This document shows, one piece after another, positions 45,907-53,737 of a stretch of 64,000 nt of DNA. The translations under genes and the position numbers were made by a program. The stretch is from the NCBI RefSeq assembly GCF_009604405.1, contig NZ_WEGK01000024.1:1-64000 (forward strand). The letters run 5' to 3'. The DNA comes from Nocardia macrotermitis (GTDB lineage: Bacteria; Actinomycetota; Actinomycetes; Mycobacteriales; Mycobacteriaceae). The notes under the pieces are model-generated. The model saw only the letters and a list, made by a program, of their open reading frames with translations, was not told the origin of the DNA and searched no databases. The stretch's first letter is position 1. Every line of letters begins with the position of its first letter.

Positions 45907-47502
45907 ATGACAGCCGTCCACCCACCCAGGTCGACCGCGTCGTCCGCAGGTCTGCACCACGAGGACACCGGTTACCGAAAGTCGTTGCGGCCCCGGCAGT
46001 TGCAGATGATCGCCATCGGCGGCGCCATCGGCACCGGGCTGTTCCTGGGATCGGCGGACCGGCTCGCGCACGCCGGACCCGGACTGTTCCTGGTGTACGC
46101 GGTCTGCGGCGTGTTCGTGTTCTTCGTGCTGCGGGCTCTGGGGGAGCTGGTCTCGCACCGGCCGTCCTCGGGCTCGTTCGTGTCCTACGCGCGCGAGTTC
46201 TACGGGGAGAAACTGGCTTTCGGCGTCGGCTGGATGTACTTCTTCCACTGGTGCATGACCGGCATCGTCGATATCACCGCCATCGCCACCTACGTGCACT
46301 ACTGGGGCCCGACCCGGATCCTGCCGCAGTGGGCGATCGCGCTGGTGGCCCTGGTGATCGTGGTCGCGTTCAATCTGATCTCGGTGCGCTGGTTCGGTGA
46401 ACTGGAGTTCTGGGTCGCGCTGATCAAGGTCGTCGCGCTGGTCGGCTTCCTGATCGTCGGGTCGATCATCCTCGGCGGCCGGTTCACCATCGACGGGCAG
46501 CCGACCGGATTCGGGCTGCTGGCCGAGAACGGCGGGCTGTTCCCGGTCGGTGTGCTGCCCCTGGTCACCGTCACCACCGGGGTGGTATTCGCTTATGCCG
46601 CAGTCGAACTGGTCGGGACCGCGGCGGGGGAGACCGAACATCCGGAGCGGGTCATGCCCCGGGCGATCAACACCGTGATCGCCCGCATCGCGCTGTTCTA
46701 CGTCGGTTCCCTGGTGCTGCTGGGCCTGCTGCTGCCCTTCGGCGAATTCGTGGGCGGACAGAGCCCGTTCGTGACGTTCTTCGCCGGGCTGGGCGTGCAC
46801 GGCGCGGGCACCATCATGAATCTGGTCGTGCTGACCGCGGCCTTCTCCAGCCTGAACGCCGGGTTGTATTCGACCGGCCGCATCCTGCGGTCGATGTCGG
46901 TGAACGGCAGCGCGCCGGCGCTGGGTGCGCGGATGTCCGATTCGGGGGTGCCCTACGTCGGCATCCTGGCCACCGGCGCGATCGCGCTGATCGGAGTCGG
47001 ACTCAACGCCGTGGTCCCGGGCCAGGCGTTCGAGATCGTGCTGAACATGTCGGCGCTGGGCACCATCACCGCCTGGTCGGTGATCGTGGTGTGCCAGCTG
47101 CGGCTGTGGTGGTGGAGCCGCAAGGGCCTGGCGCAGCGGCCGGCGTTCCGGCTGCCGGGCGCGCCCTGGAGTGGCGTGCTGACGCTGGCGTTCCTGTTCG
47201 GCGTGGTGGTGCTGATGGCGGTCAGCGACGACATCGTGCAGCGCGGCGCGGTGATCGCGGTCGTGGTGGTGATGCTGCCGGTGCTGACGGTCGGCTGGCT
47301 GCTGGCGCGCCGCCGGGCCGCCGATGTCGCGGCGAGTTGGCGGGCGGTGAGTGCGCAGTCGCCGCACATGCCCGAACTGCCTGTGGCCGAACCGGATTCG
47401 GTGGCGTCGGCGGTGGCCGTGGTGGTCGAACCCGACGGTCGAACATATTCCCAGGGGCGGGAACAACGTGTGCACGACGATATCGGCGGCGGACCAGAAT
47501 GA
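45907..47502 (+). CDS. ansP: L-asparagine permease, AnsP type
   Basis: 531 residues, APC superfamily with 12 membrane helices. GYRKSLRPRQLQMIAIGGAIGTGLFLGS, PSSGSFVSYAREFYGEK and WMYFFHWCMTGIVD are close to mycobacterial AnsP1/AnsP2, which import asparagine and aspartate-like amino acids. ATG has GAAAGG 7 bases upstream. Both palindrome classes precede it. pknG begins 34 bases after its stop, so the two are probably co-transcribed, joining amino-acid uptake to the kinase that senses it. Specificity for asparagine rather than other amides is by resemblance. Confidence 0.8.
   Translation: MTAVHPPRSTASSAGLHHEDTGYRKSLRPRQLQMIAIGGAIGTGLFLGSADRLAHAGPGLFLVYAVCGVFVFFVLRALGELVSHRPSSGSFVSYAREFYGEKLAFGVGWMYFFHWCMTGIVDITAIATYVHYWGPTRILPQWAIALVALVIVVAFNLISVRWFGELEFWVALIKVVALVGFLIVGSIILGGRFTIDGQPTGFGLLAENGGLFPVGVLPLVTVTTGVVFAYAAVELVGTAAGETEHPERVMPRAINTVIARIALFYVGSLVLLGLLLPFGEFVGGQSPFVTFFAGLGVHGAGTIMNLVVLTAAFSSLNAGLYSTGRILRSMSVNGSAPALGARMSDSGVPYVGILATGAIALIGVGLNAVVPGQAFEIVLNMSALGTITAWSVIVVCQLRLWWWSRKGLAQRPAFRLPGAPWSGVLTLAFLFGVVVLMAVSDDIVQRGAVIAVVVVMLPVLTVGWLLARRRAADVAASWRAVSAQSPHMPELPVAEPDSVASAVAVVVEPDGRTYSQGREQRVHDDIGGGPE
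47448..47463. promoter_or_regulatory. TTCCC-type palindrome G
   Basis: TTCCCA-GGGG-CGGGAA within the last codons of ansP, 74 bases before the pknG ATG. It could be an internal operator for pknG; being in a coding region it is weaker evidence than the intergenic copies. Confidence 0.4.
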
Positions 47503-47536
47503 GAGCCCGACTCACCAATGGGTACGAAAGGTTCCC

Positions 47537-49957
47537 ATGCCCGAGCACTCCGAGGCTCCCGACCAGCCGCTGCCACACCCGTGGGCGGATCGGCGCATGC
47601 GCGGCAGCGAACTTCCGCGTCGCTCGACCACCCATCCGTGGGCCACGCGCGGGCCGGTCCCACCCGAGGGGCGGATCCCGAATCAGGTGCTGTCCCAGCG
47701 GTTCTCGGCGCAGCGCGCGCGTCCGGTGGCGCGGCGGCGCGACGAGGACGAGTTCGAACTCGAACTGCTGGCCGAATCCGATTCCGGCGCGGTCGAATCC
47801 GAGGTGGACGCCGGGCGCGGCTCGGGCCGGGGCGGTCGATCCCGCCCGAGCGTGCGCAAACTGGGCGGCGGGCTGATGGAGATGCCCAAGGTGACCCCGC
47901 TCGATCCGCGCGCCGCAGTACTCACCGATCCCGAAGTGCACGAGGTCAAACGATTCTGCTGGAAATGCGATGCGCCCGTGGGCCGTCGCGGCGCCGACGG
48001 GCCCGGCGCGATCAGCGGCACCTGCGCGGCCTGCGGCTCGCCGTTCAACTTCCGGCCCACCCTGGTGCCGGGCGAACTGGTCGCCGGGCAGTACGAGGTG
48101 CAGGGCTGCCTGGCGCACGGCGGTCTGGGCTGGGTGTATCTGGCCGTGGACCGCAATGTCAGCGATCGCTGGGTGGTACTCAAGGGATTGCAGAATCCGC
48201 TCGATTTCGAGGCGCACGTGGTGGCGCTGGCCGAACGGCAGTTCCTGTCCGAGATGGCGTATCCGGGCATCGTCAAGATCCACAACTTCGTCAAGCACGC
48301 CTCGGCGGGCCGCGATATCGCCGCCGGGTACATCGTGATGGAGTACGTGGGCGGGCGTTCGCTCAAGAAGATGCTCGATGTGATTGCGCCGCAGCGACTT
48401 CCGGTGGCCGAGGCGATCGCGTATCTGATGGAGGTGCTGCCCGCGCTGGACTACCTGCACTCGTTCGGGCTGGCCTACAACGATCTCAAACCCGACAACA
48501 TCATGATCAGCGAGGACGAGGTCAAACTCATCGACCTCGGCGCGGTCGCCGCCCTGGATTCCTACGGAAGTATCTACGGCACACCGGGATACCAGGCGCC
48601 GGAGATCACCGAGACCGGGCCCACGGTGGCCTCGGACCTGTATTCGGTCGGCCGCACGCTGGCCGCGCTGATGCTGGTGCTGCCGCTCGAACCGGACGGC
48701 AATCCGGCCCTGGTCATCCCGTCGCCGGAGCGGGAACCGCTGCTGCGGCGGTATCCGGGACTACACCGATTGCTCTGCCGGGCAACCGATCCCGATCCGC
48801 AGCGACGTTTCCCGTCGGCGTATGCGATGTACTGCCAGCTGGTCGGCGTGCTGCGGATGGTGCTGGCCGTGGACAGTGGCCGCGAACATCCCCAGGCTTC
48901 GGTCGAATTCGCGTCCATACTGGGCGATTTCGGCATCGACACGCTGATCGGCCAGACCGATCGGGTGATCGACGGCACGCAGCGCATGCCGACCGTCGAG
49001 GTGGCCGATGTGGTTGCCGCGCTGCCGGTTCCGCTGATCGACACCGAGGATCCCAGCGCCGAGTTGCTGCTGCCGCTGTTGCGCGGTGATCCGCATCAGG
49101 TCCTGGACGCGTTGCGGCGCACCAGTTCCCGCATCGCGGCCGGGGTCGTGGCCGAACCGGAGACCTTCGAACTCGAGGGGGCGCTGGCCGCGGCGCAGGC
49201 GCACCTCGAACTCGGCGATGTGCCTTCGGCCCGAGCACTGCTGGACGAACTCACCCCCCGCCACGCCGGTGACTGGCGCATCGAATGGCATCGGGGGGTG
49301 GCCGCGCTGCTGGACGGCGATTTCGAGCTGGGCTACCGGCATTTCGACACCGTGCACTCGATGGTGCCGGGTGAGATCGCCCCGCCGCTGGCACTGGCCG
49401 CCGCCGCCGAGCTGATGTTGCAGCAGCTCGACGAACCCGGTGATCCGGACCGGCTGCACGACGCCGCGATGGAGCACTACCGCACGGTCTGGCGTACCAA
49501 CCACGGCGTGGTCAGTGCGGCGTTCGGGCTGGCCAGGCGGCTGGCCGCGGACGGTGAGCTACTCGCGGCGGTCGCGGTGCTGGACGAGGTGCCCGCGGCC
49601 TCGCGCCATCACGCGGTCGCGCAGATGACCGGTTCGCTGCTGCTGGTTTCGCGGCCGACCGCCGAGATCACCGAGCGCGATCTGGAGACCGCGGCCGCCC
49701 GCCTGAGCGCGCTGCCGGACGATCCGCGCACCCTGCAATTGAAGGTGATCGTGGTGGGTGCGGCGGTGGAGTGGCTGCGCGCCGGGGCCCAGCCCGCGGG
49801 GCTGAGCGATATGCTCGGCTTCCCGGTCACGCCGAACGGCCTGCGGCAGGGGCTGGAGTCGAGTCTGCGGGCGCTGGCCCAGATCGCGCCCGACCGCTGG
49901 CACCGGTATCGGCTCATCGACCTGGCCAACCAGGTGCGTCCGCGCAGCTGGTGGTGA
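47537..49957 (+). CDS. pknG: Serine/threonine protein kinase PknG
   Basis: 806 residues. An N-terminal basic/disordered ~130 residues, then a rubredoxin-like domain (FCWKC, CAACG), a kinase domain (glycine loop AHGGLGWVYLA, Lys in VVLKGL, catalytic loop YNDLKPDN, IDLGAV in place of DFG, as in PknG) and a C-terminal TPR-like domain (~500-806). PknG phosphorylates GarA, relieving its inhibition of glutamate dehydrogenase and 2-oxoglutarate enzymes in response to amino acids. In mycobacteria it lies with glnX/glnH; here it follows ansP. ATG 47537 with GAAAGG 5 bases upstream is chosen over an extended frame reaching into ansP. Confidence 0.94.
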   Translation: MPEHSEAPDQPLPHPWADRRMRGSELPRRSTTHPWATRGPVPPEGRIPNQVLSQRFSAQRARPVARRRDEDEFELELLAESDSGAVESEVDAGRGSGRGGRSRPSVRKLGGGLMEMPKVTPLDPRAAVLTDPEVHEVKRFCWKCDAPVGRRGADGPGAISGTCAACGSPFNFRPTLVPGELVAGQYEVQGCLAHGGLGWVYLAVDRNVSDRWVVLKGLQNPLDFEAHVVALAERQFLSEMAYPGIVKIHNFVKHASAGRDIAAGYIVMEYVGGRSLKKMLDVIAPQRLPVAEAIAYLMEVLPALDYLHSFGLAYNDLKPDNIMISEDEVKLIDLGAVAALDSYGSIYGTPGYQAPEITETGPTVASDLYSVGRTLAALMLVLPLEPDGNPALVIPSPEREPLLRRYPGLHRLLCRATDPDPQRRFPSAYAMYCQLVGVLRMVLAVDSGREHPQASVEFASILGDFGIDTLIGQTDRVIDGTQRMPTVEVADVVAALPVPLIDTEDPSAELLLPLLRGDPHQVLDALRRTSSRIAAGVVAEPETFELEGALAAAQAHLELGDVPSARALLDELTPRHAGDWRIEWHRGVAALLDGDFELGYRHFDTVHSMVPGEIAPPLALAAAAELMLQQLDEPGDPDRLHDAAMEHYRTVWRTNHGVVSAAFGLARRLAADGELLAAVAVLDEVPAASRHHAVAQMTGSLLLVSRPTAEITERDLETAAARLSALPDDPRTLQLKVIVVGAAVEWLRAGAQPAGLSDMLGFPVTPNGLRQGLESSLRALAQIAPDRWHRYRLIDLANQVRPRSWW

Positions 49958-49972
49958 CTGTCGTTCGACAGT
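49957..49972. terminator. Perfect palindrome at the pknG end
   Basis: ACTGTCGTTCGACAGT is a 16-bp inverted repeat that starts inside the pknG stop region. It may end pknG transcription or be an operator for the next regulator gene. It is not a consensus LexA box. Confidence 0.4.
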
Positions 49973-49989
49973 GATACCCACCCGCGACG

Positions 49990-50003
49990 ATACCAACGGG
50001 TAT
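49990..50003. promoter_or_regulatory. ATACC-AACG-GGTAT palindrome before merR paralog
   Basis: Perfect 5-bp arms with a 4-bp centre, 22 bases before the start codon; GATACC also occurs 16 bases upstream (49973), giving a direct repeat. The likely operator or promoter spacer of the MerR gene. Confidence 0.45.
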
Positions 50004-50025
50004 TTCGGTGTGGTTTCCTTTATGT

Positions 50026-50757
50026 ATGGCGAGTGCGGAATACACCATCGATGAGCTCGCGCGGGCGGCGGGGACGACGGTCCGCAGTCTTCGCGTGTAT
50101 CACGAACGGGGTGTGCTGCCCTCACCGGAAGTCCGTGGCAGAACGGGCTTCTACGGGCCCGAACATCTGAATCGGGTGGCCACCATCAGCCGGTTGCTCG
50201 ATCGCGGGATCAAGCTCAACGGCATTCGCGAGCTGCTCGAGGCGTGGGATCGCGGGGACGATCTGGGTGACATCCTGGGCGTCATCGAGCCGGACGCGTC
50301 ACCGGAGATCGAACCGTCGTCCGATGACACGATCGCCGCGACCGAACTCGCCGAGCGCTACAGCAACGTCCCGCACGGGCTGGCCCGCGTGGTCGGCCTG
50401 GGCCTGTACGAGCCCGTGGACGCCGCGACCTACCGCGTGGTCGACGCGAAACTGGTGCGCGTGGTCGAGCAGTTGACCGGCGTCGGGCTGCCCGCCGAGG
50501 AGATCCTCGCCGATCTGGAGAAGATGCGCACCGACTGCGACCGCATCGCACGGCGCGTGGTGGAGCTGTTCCAACGCACCGCCTGGACCCGGTACTCGGA
50601 TTCCGAGCGCACCCCGGATGACCTGGCCCACTTGACCGATCAGCTCACCGCGACCCGTTCGATCGCCGTACAGACCGCCACCGAACTGGTCGAGCGTTCC
50701 ATCGGGAAATACCTGGAAGGCGACACCGAACTGACCGAGGCGCTCGCCCAGGGCTGA
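50026..50757 (+). CDS. MerR-family regulator (paralog of 42609-43490)
   Basis: 243 residues. HTH region YTIDELARAAGTTVRSLRVYHERGVLPSPEVRGRTGFYGPEHL and the following GIKLNGIRELLEAWDRGDDL match the other MerR protein almost position for position. The C-terminal part (~95-243) is helical and unrelated to known metal- or drug-binding forms, with a longer and repeat-free linker. No cysteines suitable for metal sensing are seen. ATG at 50026 has no clear ribosome site and may be leaderless; an in-frame upstream ATG (50008) is possible. Confidence 0.86.
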   Translation: MASAEYTIDELARAAGTTVRSLRVYHERGVLPSPEVRGRTGFYGPEHLNRVATISRLLDRGIKLNGIRELLEAWDRGDDLGDILGVIEPDASPEIEPSSDDTIAATELAERYSNVPHGLARVVGLGLYEPVDAATYRVVDAKLVRVVEQLTGVGLPAEEILADLEKMRTDCDRIARRVVELFQRTAWTRYSDSERTPDDLAHLTDQLTATRSIAVQTATELVERSIGKYLEGDTELTEALAQG

Positions 50758-51062
50758 GCGGGCTGCTGGCTGAGCCGAACTGGACCTCGAGGCCGAGGTG
50801 GCTGGCTGCGCGAGCGACGATGCCGGGCTGATCGGGTTGCTCGCGCCGGGCCGGGCTGGCAAGGGTAACTCGTGCCAGGCCGAGTTGACCAGGCTGCTCG
50901 CTCCAGCCGAGTTGATCGGCTGCGCTGTGGGCTGAGCCGACCCGATTCGCTTACGTGCAGTCGAGTTGATCGGCCGTTCATGCAGGTCTGAGGCTGGTGC
51001 GTGCCCGATTGCGGATCGTGCCCGCGCGCCCGGATGCGCGCGTATCTCACATCTGCGCGGAG
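50758..51062. other. Gap with irregular short repeats, no gene seen
   Basis: Contains imperfect repeats of CCGAGTTGATCGGCTG-like sequence (near 50880, 50908, 50957) and GGGCTGATCGGGTTGCTCGCG (50825), about 20-30 bases apart. No open frame, RNA or terminator is convincing. Confidence 0.4.
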
Positions 51063-51078
51063 TTCCCAACGCTGGCAA
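51063..51078. promoter_or_regulatory. TTCCC-type palindrome H
   Basis: TTCCCA-ACGC-TGGCAA, 5 of 6 arm pairs; centre 33 bp from TGTACCG site 5. Confidence 0.45.
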
Positions 51079-51092
51079 CATATCCCATTTAA

Positions 51093-51114
51093 TGTGCCGT
51101 TGAATAGCGGTACA
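51093..51114. promoter_or_regulatory. TGTACCG-type palindrome, site 5
   Basis: TGTGCCGTT-GAAT-AGCGGTACA followed by TTAAACGAGTGATAAG, before the Ser/Pro-rich secreted protein gene. Confidence 0.65.
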
Positions 51115-51180
51115 TTAAACGAGTGATAAGCACTGCTCGTGAGATCGACGTCGCCGGGCAGCCCTTCTTATAAGACGTCG

Positions 51181-51852
51181 ATGGACGGTACGAAGATGAA
51201 TGTCTCGAAGATGAACGGTGTTCAGCGAAATCCCTTCGGTTCCCGGCTGTTGACCTGCGTCGCGGTGGCGGTCGCGGTGTCGATCGGATCGGCGGGCCTG
51301 GCCGGCGCGGCTCCCGGATCGGGCGGCGGCGGGCACAGCAACGGTGGCGGGCATTCGGGTCCGGGTACCTCGAACTCCGGTACCTCGAACTCGGGCGTCA
51401 ACTCCTCCACCTCACACAACAGCGGGACGTCCAACCACAGCTCGGGTCCGTCCTACTCCGGCCCGTCCTATTCGGCGCCCTCGTATTCGGGTCCCTCCCA
51501 GTCGTCCCCGTCGCTGTCCCGGCCCCAACTCTCCGGGCCCGCGCAATCGGCTCCCTCGCATACGGTTCCGCGCGCGACCGCGCCCTCGCAGTCCGCGCCC
51601 TCCTACGCACTCCCGAACATCACGGTGCCGCACCAGTCGAACCCGAACTCCGCGACGAGCCCGAACGAGAATTCCGTGCAGCGCAATCTGCCGGTGCCAG
51701 CGCCGGGAAATACGGCGTTCAACCAGTGGCTGCGGGACGGTGCGATGCTCTGGAACATCCTGGCCCCGCCGGTCGCGGTCGATCCGCAGCACAACGTGGC
51801 CCCGAACGGTCATCAGAACGGCTGCGACGCGACCCGTCCGCAGTGCGGCTGA
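51181..51852 (+). CDS. Secreted Ser/Pro/Gly-rich protein
   Basis: 223 residues from ATG 51181 (starts at GTG 51139, ATG 51196 and ATG 51211 are also possible; no ribosome site decides). A signal peptide (RLLTCVAVAVAVSIGSAGLAGAAPG) is followed by ~130 residues of Gly/His/Ser then Pro-Ser-Tyr-Ser-rich sequence (SGPSYSGPSYSAPSYSGPS) and a more ordered C-terminus with NTAFNQWLRDGAMLWNILAPP and two Cys. It is probably a wall or surface protein. No homology recognised. Both palindrome classes lie upstream. Confidence 0.72.
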   Translation: MDGTKMNVSKMNGVQRNPFGSRLLTCVAVAVAVSIGSAGLAGAAPGSGGGGHSNGGGHSGPGTSNSGTSNSGVNSSTSHNSGTSNHSSGPSYSGPSYSAPSYSGPSQSSPSLSRPQLSGPAQSAPSHTVPRATAPSQSAPSYALPNITVPHQSNPNSATSPNENSVQRNLPVPAPGNTAFNQWLRDGAMLWNILAPPVAVDPQHNVAPNGHQNGCDATRPQCG

Positions 51853-51863
51853 CCCGGAAGTGT

Positions 51864-51879
51864 TTCCCGGAGCTGGGAA
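51864..51879. promoter_or_regulatory. TTCCC-type palindrome I
   Basis: TTCCCG-GAGC-TGGGAA, 12 bases after the secreted protein gene and 128 bases before the next start. GACGGTACGG at 51907 looks like a lone half of the TGTACCG-type site. Confidence 0.5.
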
Positions 51880-52006
51880 TCGGCTGTGCATTCGCCGACG
51901 GTGATTGACGGTACGGTGTCCGCAACTTAGTTTCGATTTCAACAGTCGTGGCCGAGGCGCGGACATTTCCGGCCGGTAACTTTTCCCCGTCTACGTATCT
52001 TGGCGG

Positions 52007-53236
52007 ATGTTTCCGTGTGCGGCGCGGGGTTGCATGCTTGGCATGGGGTCGTTCGGAACGCCGCGCATCAACCCGTGGCTGACGGTGGAGATGCTGGCGC
52101 CCGAAGGTATGTCGGCAGCATCGGTCGGTGGTGAGCCGCGTGATTTCGCAGGCTGGCAGCGGGTCGTGCAGCGGTTGCTGGCCAAGCTGCCCCCGGCGTA
52201 CGGGTTGTCCACCAGCAGTGCCTGCCAGGCCATTCTCACCGCGTCCCGCGAGGCGATCGATGTGGATCTGCGGGTCGACACCGACGCCGGTCCGCACCGG
52301 ATGCTCGCCCGCCCGGTGCTCGGACCCGCCGGTGACGTGCACGCGGTGCGGCTGTGGCTCGGACCGGCCGGTGCGCGGGTGCCGCGCCCGACGCCCGCGG
52401 TCGGCGGCATCTGGGATCTGGCCTCGCAGACGATCCGGTTGCCCGCCGGGGTGACCGAACTGGCCGGGATGTCGCCGGAGGATTACGCGCCCGCCATGTC
52501 GATCGCGGAGCTGTTCCACCGCTGGACCGGATTCGACCGGCACGCCGAGGTACTGGATCTGCTCTACGACCCGAATCCCGGCGCGAGCCTGCAATTCGAT
52601 GTGACAGTGGGCATTTCGGCCCGCTGGCTGATCTCCATGCGGGCCCGCGACGATCTGCGCACCGAGGGCGCGTGGCTGCTGATCGAGGACGCCGGACCGG
52701 TCGATCCGGCCGCTCAGGTCACCGCGCTGGAGCGGGTGGCCCTGCGCGAGGCGCATCGCCGGGCCGGGACGCATCTGGGCGTCCTGCAGGTGGAGCACGC
52801 GAGCATCTCGCACTGGCTCACCGATCCCGCGCCCTGGGTGCGCTGGGACAATCTGCCCTCCCCGGTCGAGGTGTTCCATCCGGACGACCGCGCCCGGCTG
52901 GCGGAGGTGGCCGAGCGGCTGCGTTCGGGGGTCGCCGCGACGGTGACGCTGCGGGTGCTGAACCACAGCGGCGGTTACGGTCCCGCCTCGCTGTCGCTGT
53001 ATCCGTATCCCGGCTATTCGGCCAAACATCTGGCGATCGCCGAATTCGTGCGCGTCTCGGCGCCCGAGGAATCGGGGCCGGTCAATGTCAACTCCGGTCG
53101 GATGGTGATGGAGCGGTCGCGATGCCGCGCGCCGCTGGCCGAGGAGGTCGTGACCGCGCCGTTCCATGCCCTGGGAAATCGGCTGCCCGCCTGTGGTGAT
53201 GGATTGTCGCGGCAGGTCAGAGGCACCAAGTCGTAG
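52007..53236 (+). CDS. PAS/GAF-like DUF5593-type protein
   Basis: 409 residues. The first ~120 (WQRVVQRLLAKLPPAYGLSTSSACQAILTASREAIDVDLRV) and the following strands resemble the DUF5593/GAF-type sensory proteins of mycobacteria; a second PAS-like domain covers ~250-360 (WDNLPSPVEVFHPDDRARLAEVAERL). No enzymatic or HTH motif is seen, so a sensor role is inferred. Start is uncertain between ATG 52007 and ATG 52043. The stop lies inside the inverted repeat before the MarR gene, suggesting co-transcription with it. Confidence 0.6.
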   Translation: MFPCAARGCMLGMGSFGTPRINPWLTVEMLAPEGMSAASVGGEPRDFAGWQRVVQRLLAKLPPAYGLSTSSACQAILTASREAIDVDLRVDTDAGPHRMLARPVLGPAGDVHAVRLWLGPAGARVPRPTPAVGGIWDLASQTIRLPAGVTELAGMSPEDYAPAMSIAELFHRWTGFDRHAEVLDLLYDPNPGASLQFDVTVGISARWLISMRARDDLRTEGAWLLIEDAGPVDPAAQVTALERVALREAHRRAGTHLGVLQVEHASISHWLTDPAPWVRWDNLPSPVEVFHPDDRARLAEVAERLRSGVAATVTLRVLNHSGGYGPASLSLYPYPGYSAKHLAIAEFVRVSAPEESGPVNVNSGRMVMERSRCRAPLAEEVVTAPFHALGNRLPACGDGLSRQVRGTKS

Positions 53237-53253
53237 ATGTATCATCGGCGACT
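53229..53253. promoter_or_regulatory. 25-bp inverted repeat abutting the marR-like start
   Basis: Arms AGTCGTAGATG and CATCGGCGACT (9 of 11 paired) with TAT in the centre. It covers the stop of the upstream gene and ends on the base before the marR-like ATG. This is a likely autoregulatory operator or a translation-blocking hairpin. Confidence 0.5.
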
Positions 53254-53721
53254 ATGAATGTCGCCGAGTTGCACCGGCTGGTCCGCGTGCTGCGTGAGAT
53301 CGCGGCGAGTGCGACGGTGTGCTCCGGTGATCAGCAGATGTCCGCCGGAATGGTGACCATCGTGCAGGATGTCACCGCCCATCCCGGCTCGGCCATCGGC
53401 GATATCGCCGAGCGGACCGGTCTGGCGCAGAGCTTCGTCTCGAAAACCGTTGTGCGGCTGCGGGAACGAGGTGTGTTCGAGGTGTCCCAGGATCTGCGCG
53501 ACGGTCGCCGCACGCTGGTGTCGGTCCGGCCCGGCAGTGTGGCGCGCAAGCAGGTGCCCGACACCTCGCTGCCGATCGAGGACGGTGTGCGCGCGGTCAT
53601 CCCGGGTCTCACCGATGCGCAGATGAACCGGATCATGTTGGGGCTGAGCGTACTTGCCGACGAGGTCCTCGGCGATCGCACCCCCGAACCGCAGGTCCCG
53701 GTCCGTCGATCCCGGCAGTGA
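53254..53721 (+). CDS. MarR-family regulator
   Basis: 155 residues. A winged-helix core (SAIGDIAERTGLAQSFVSKTVVRLRERGVFEVSQDLRDGRRTLVSVRPG) with helical ends for dimerisation. Arg/Asp in DLRDGRR form the wing. Ligand unknown. It is transcribed toward the large LuxR-type gene and probably shares a transcript with the DUF5593-type gene. Confidence 0.82.
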   Translation: MNVAELHRLVRVLREIAASATVCSGDQQMSAGMVTIVQDVTAHPGSAIGDIAERTGLAQSFVSKTVVRLRERGVFEVSQDLRDGRRTLVSVRPGSVARKQVPDTSLPIEDGVRAVIPGLTDAQMNRIMLGLSVLADEVLGDRTPEPQVPVRRSRQ

Positions 53722-53737
53722 TCTCCGGAGCTACTGC
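53715..53737. terminator. Small hairpin between convergent regulators
   Basis: GCAGT and ACTGC flank TCTCCGGAG, which is itself partly self-complementary. It covers both stop codons. Confidence 0.35.

Noticed and set aside
49957..49972. LexA-type SOS box at the pknG end
   Set aside because: The palindrome ACTGTCGTTCGACAGT does not fit TCGAAC-N4-GTTCGA spacing.
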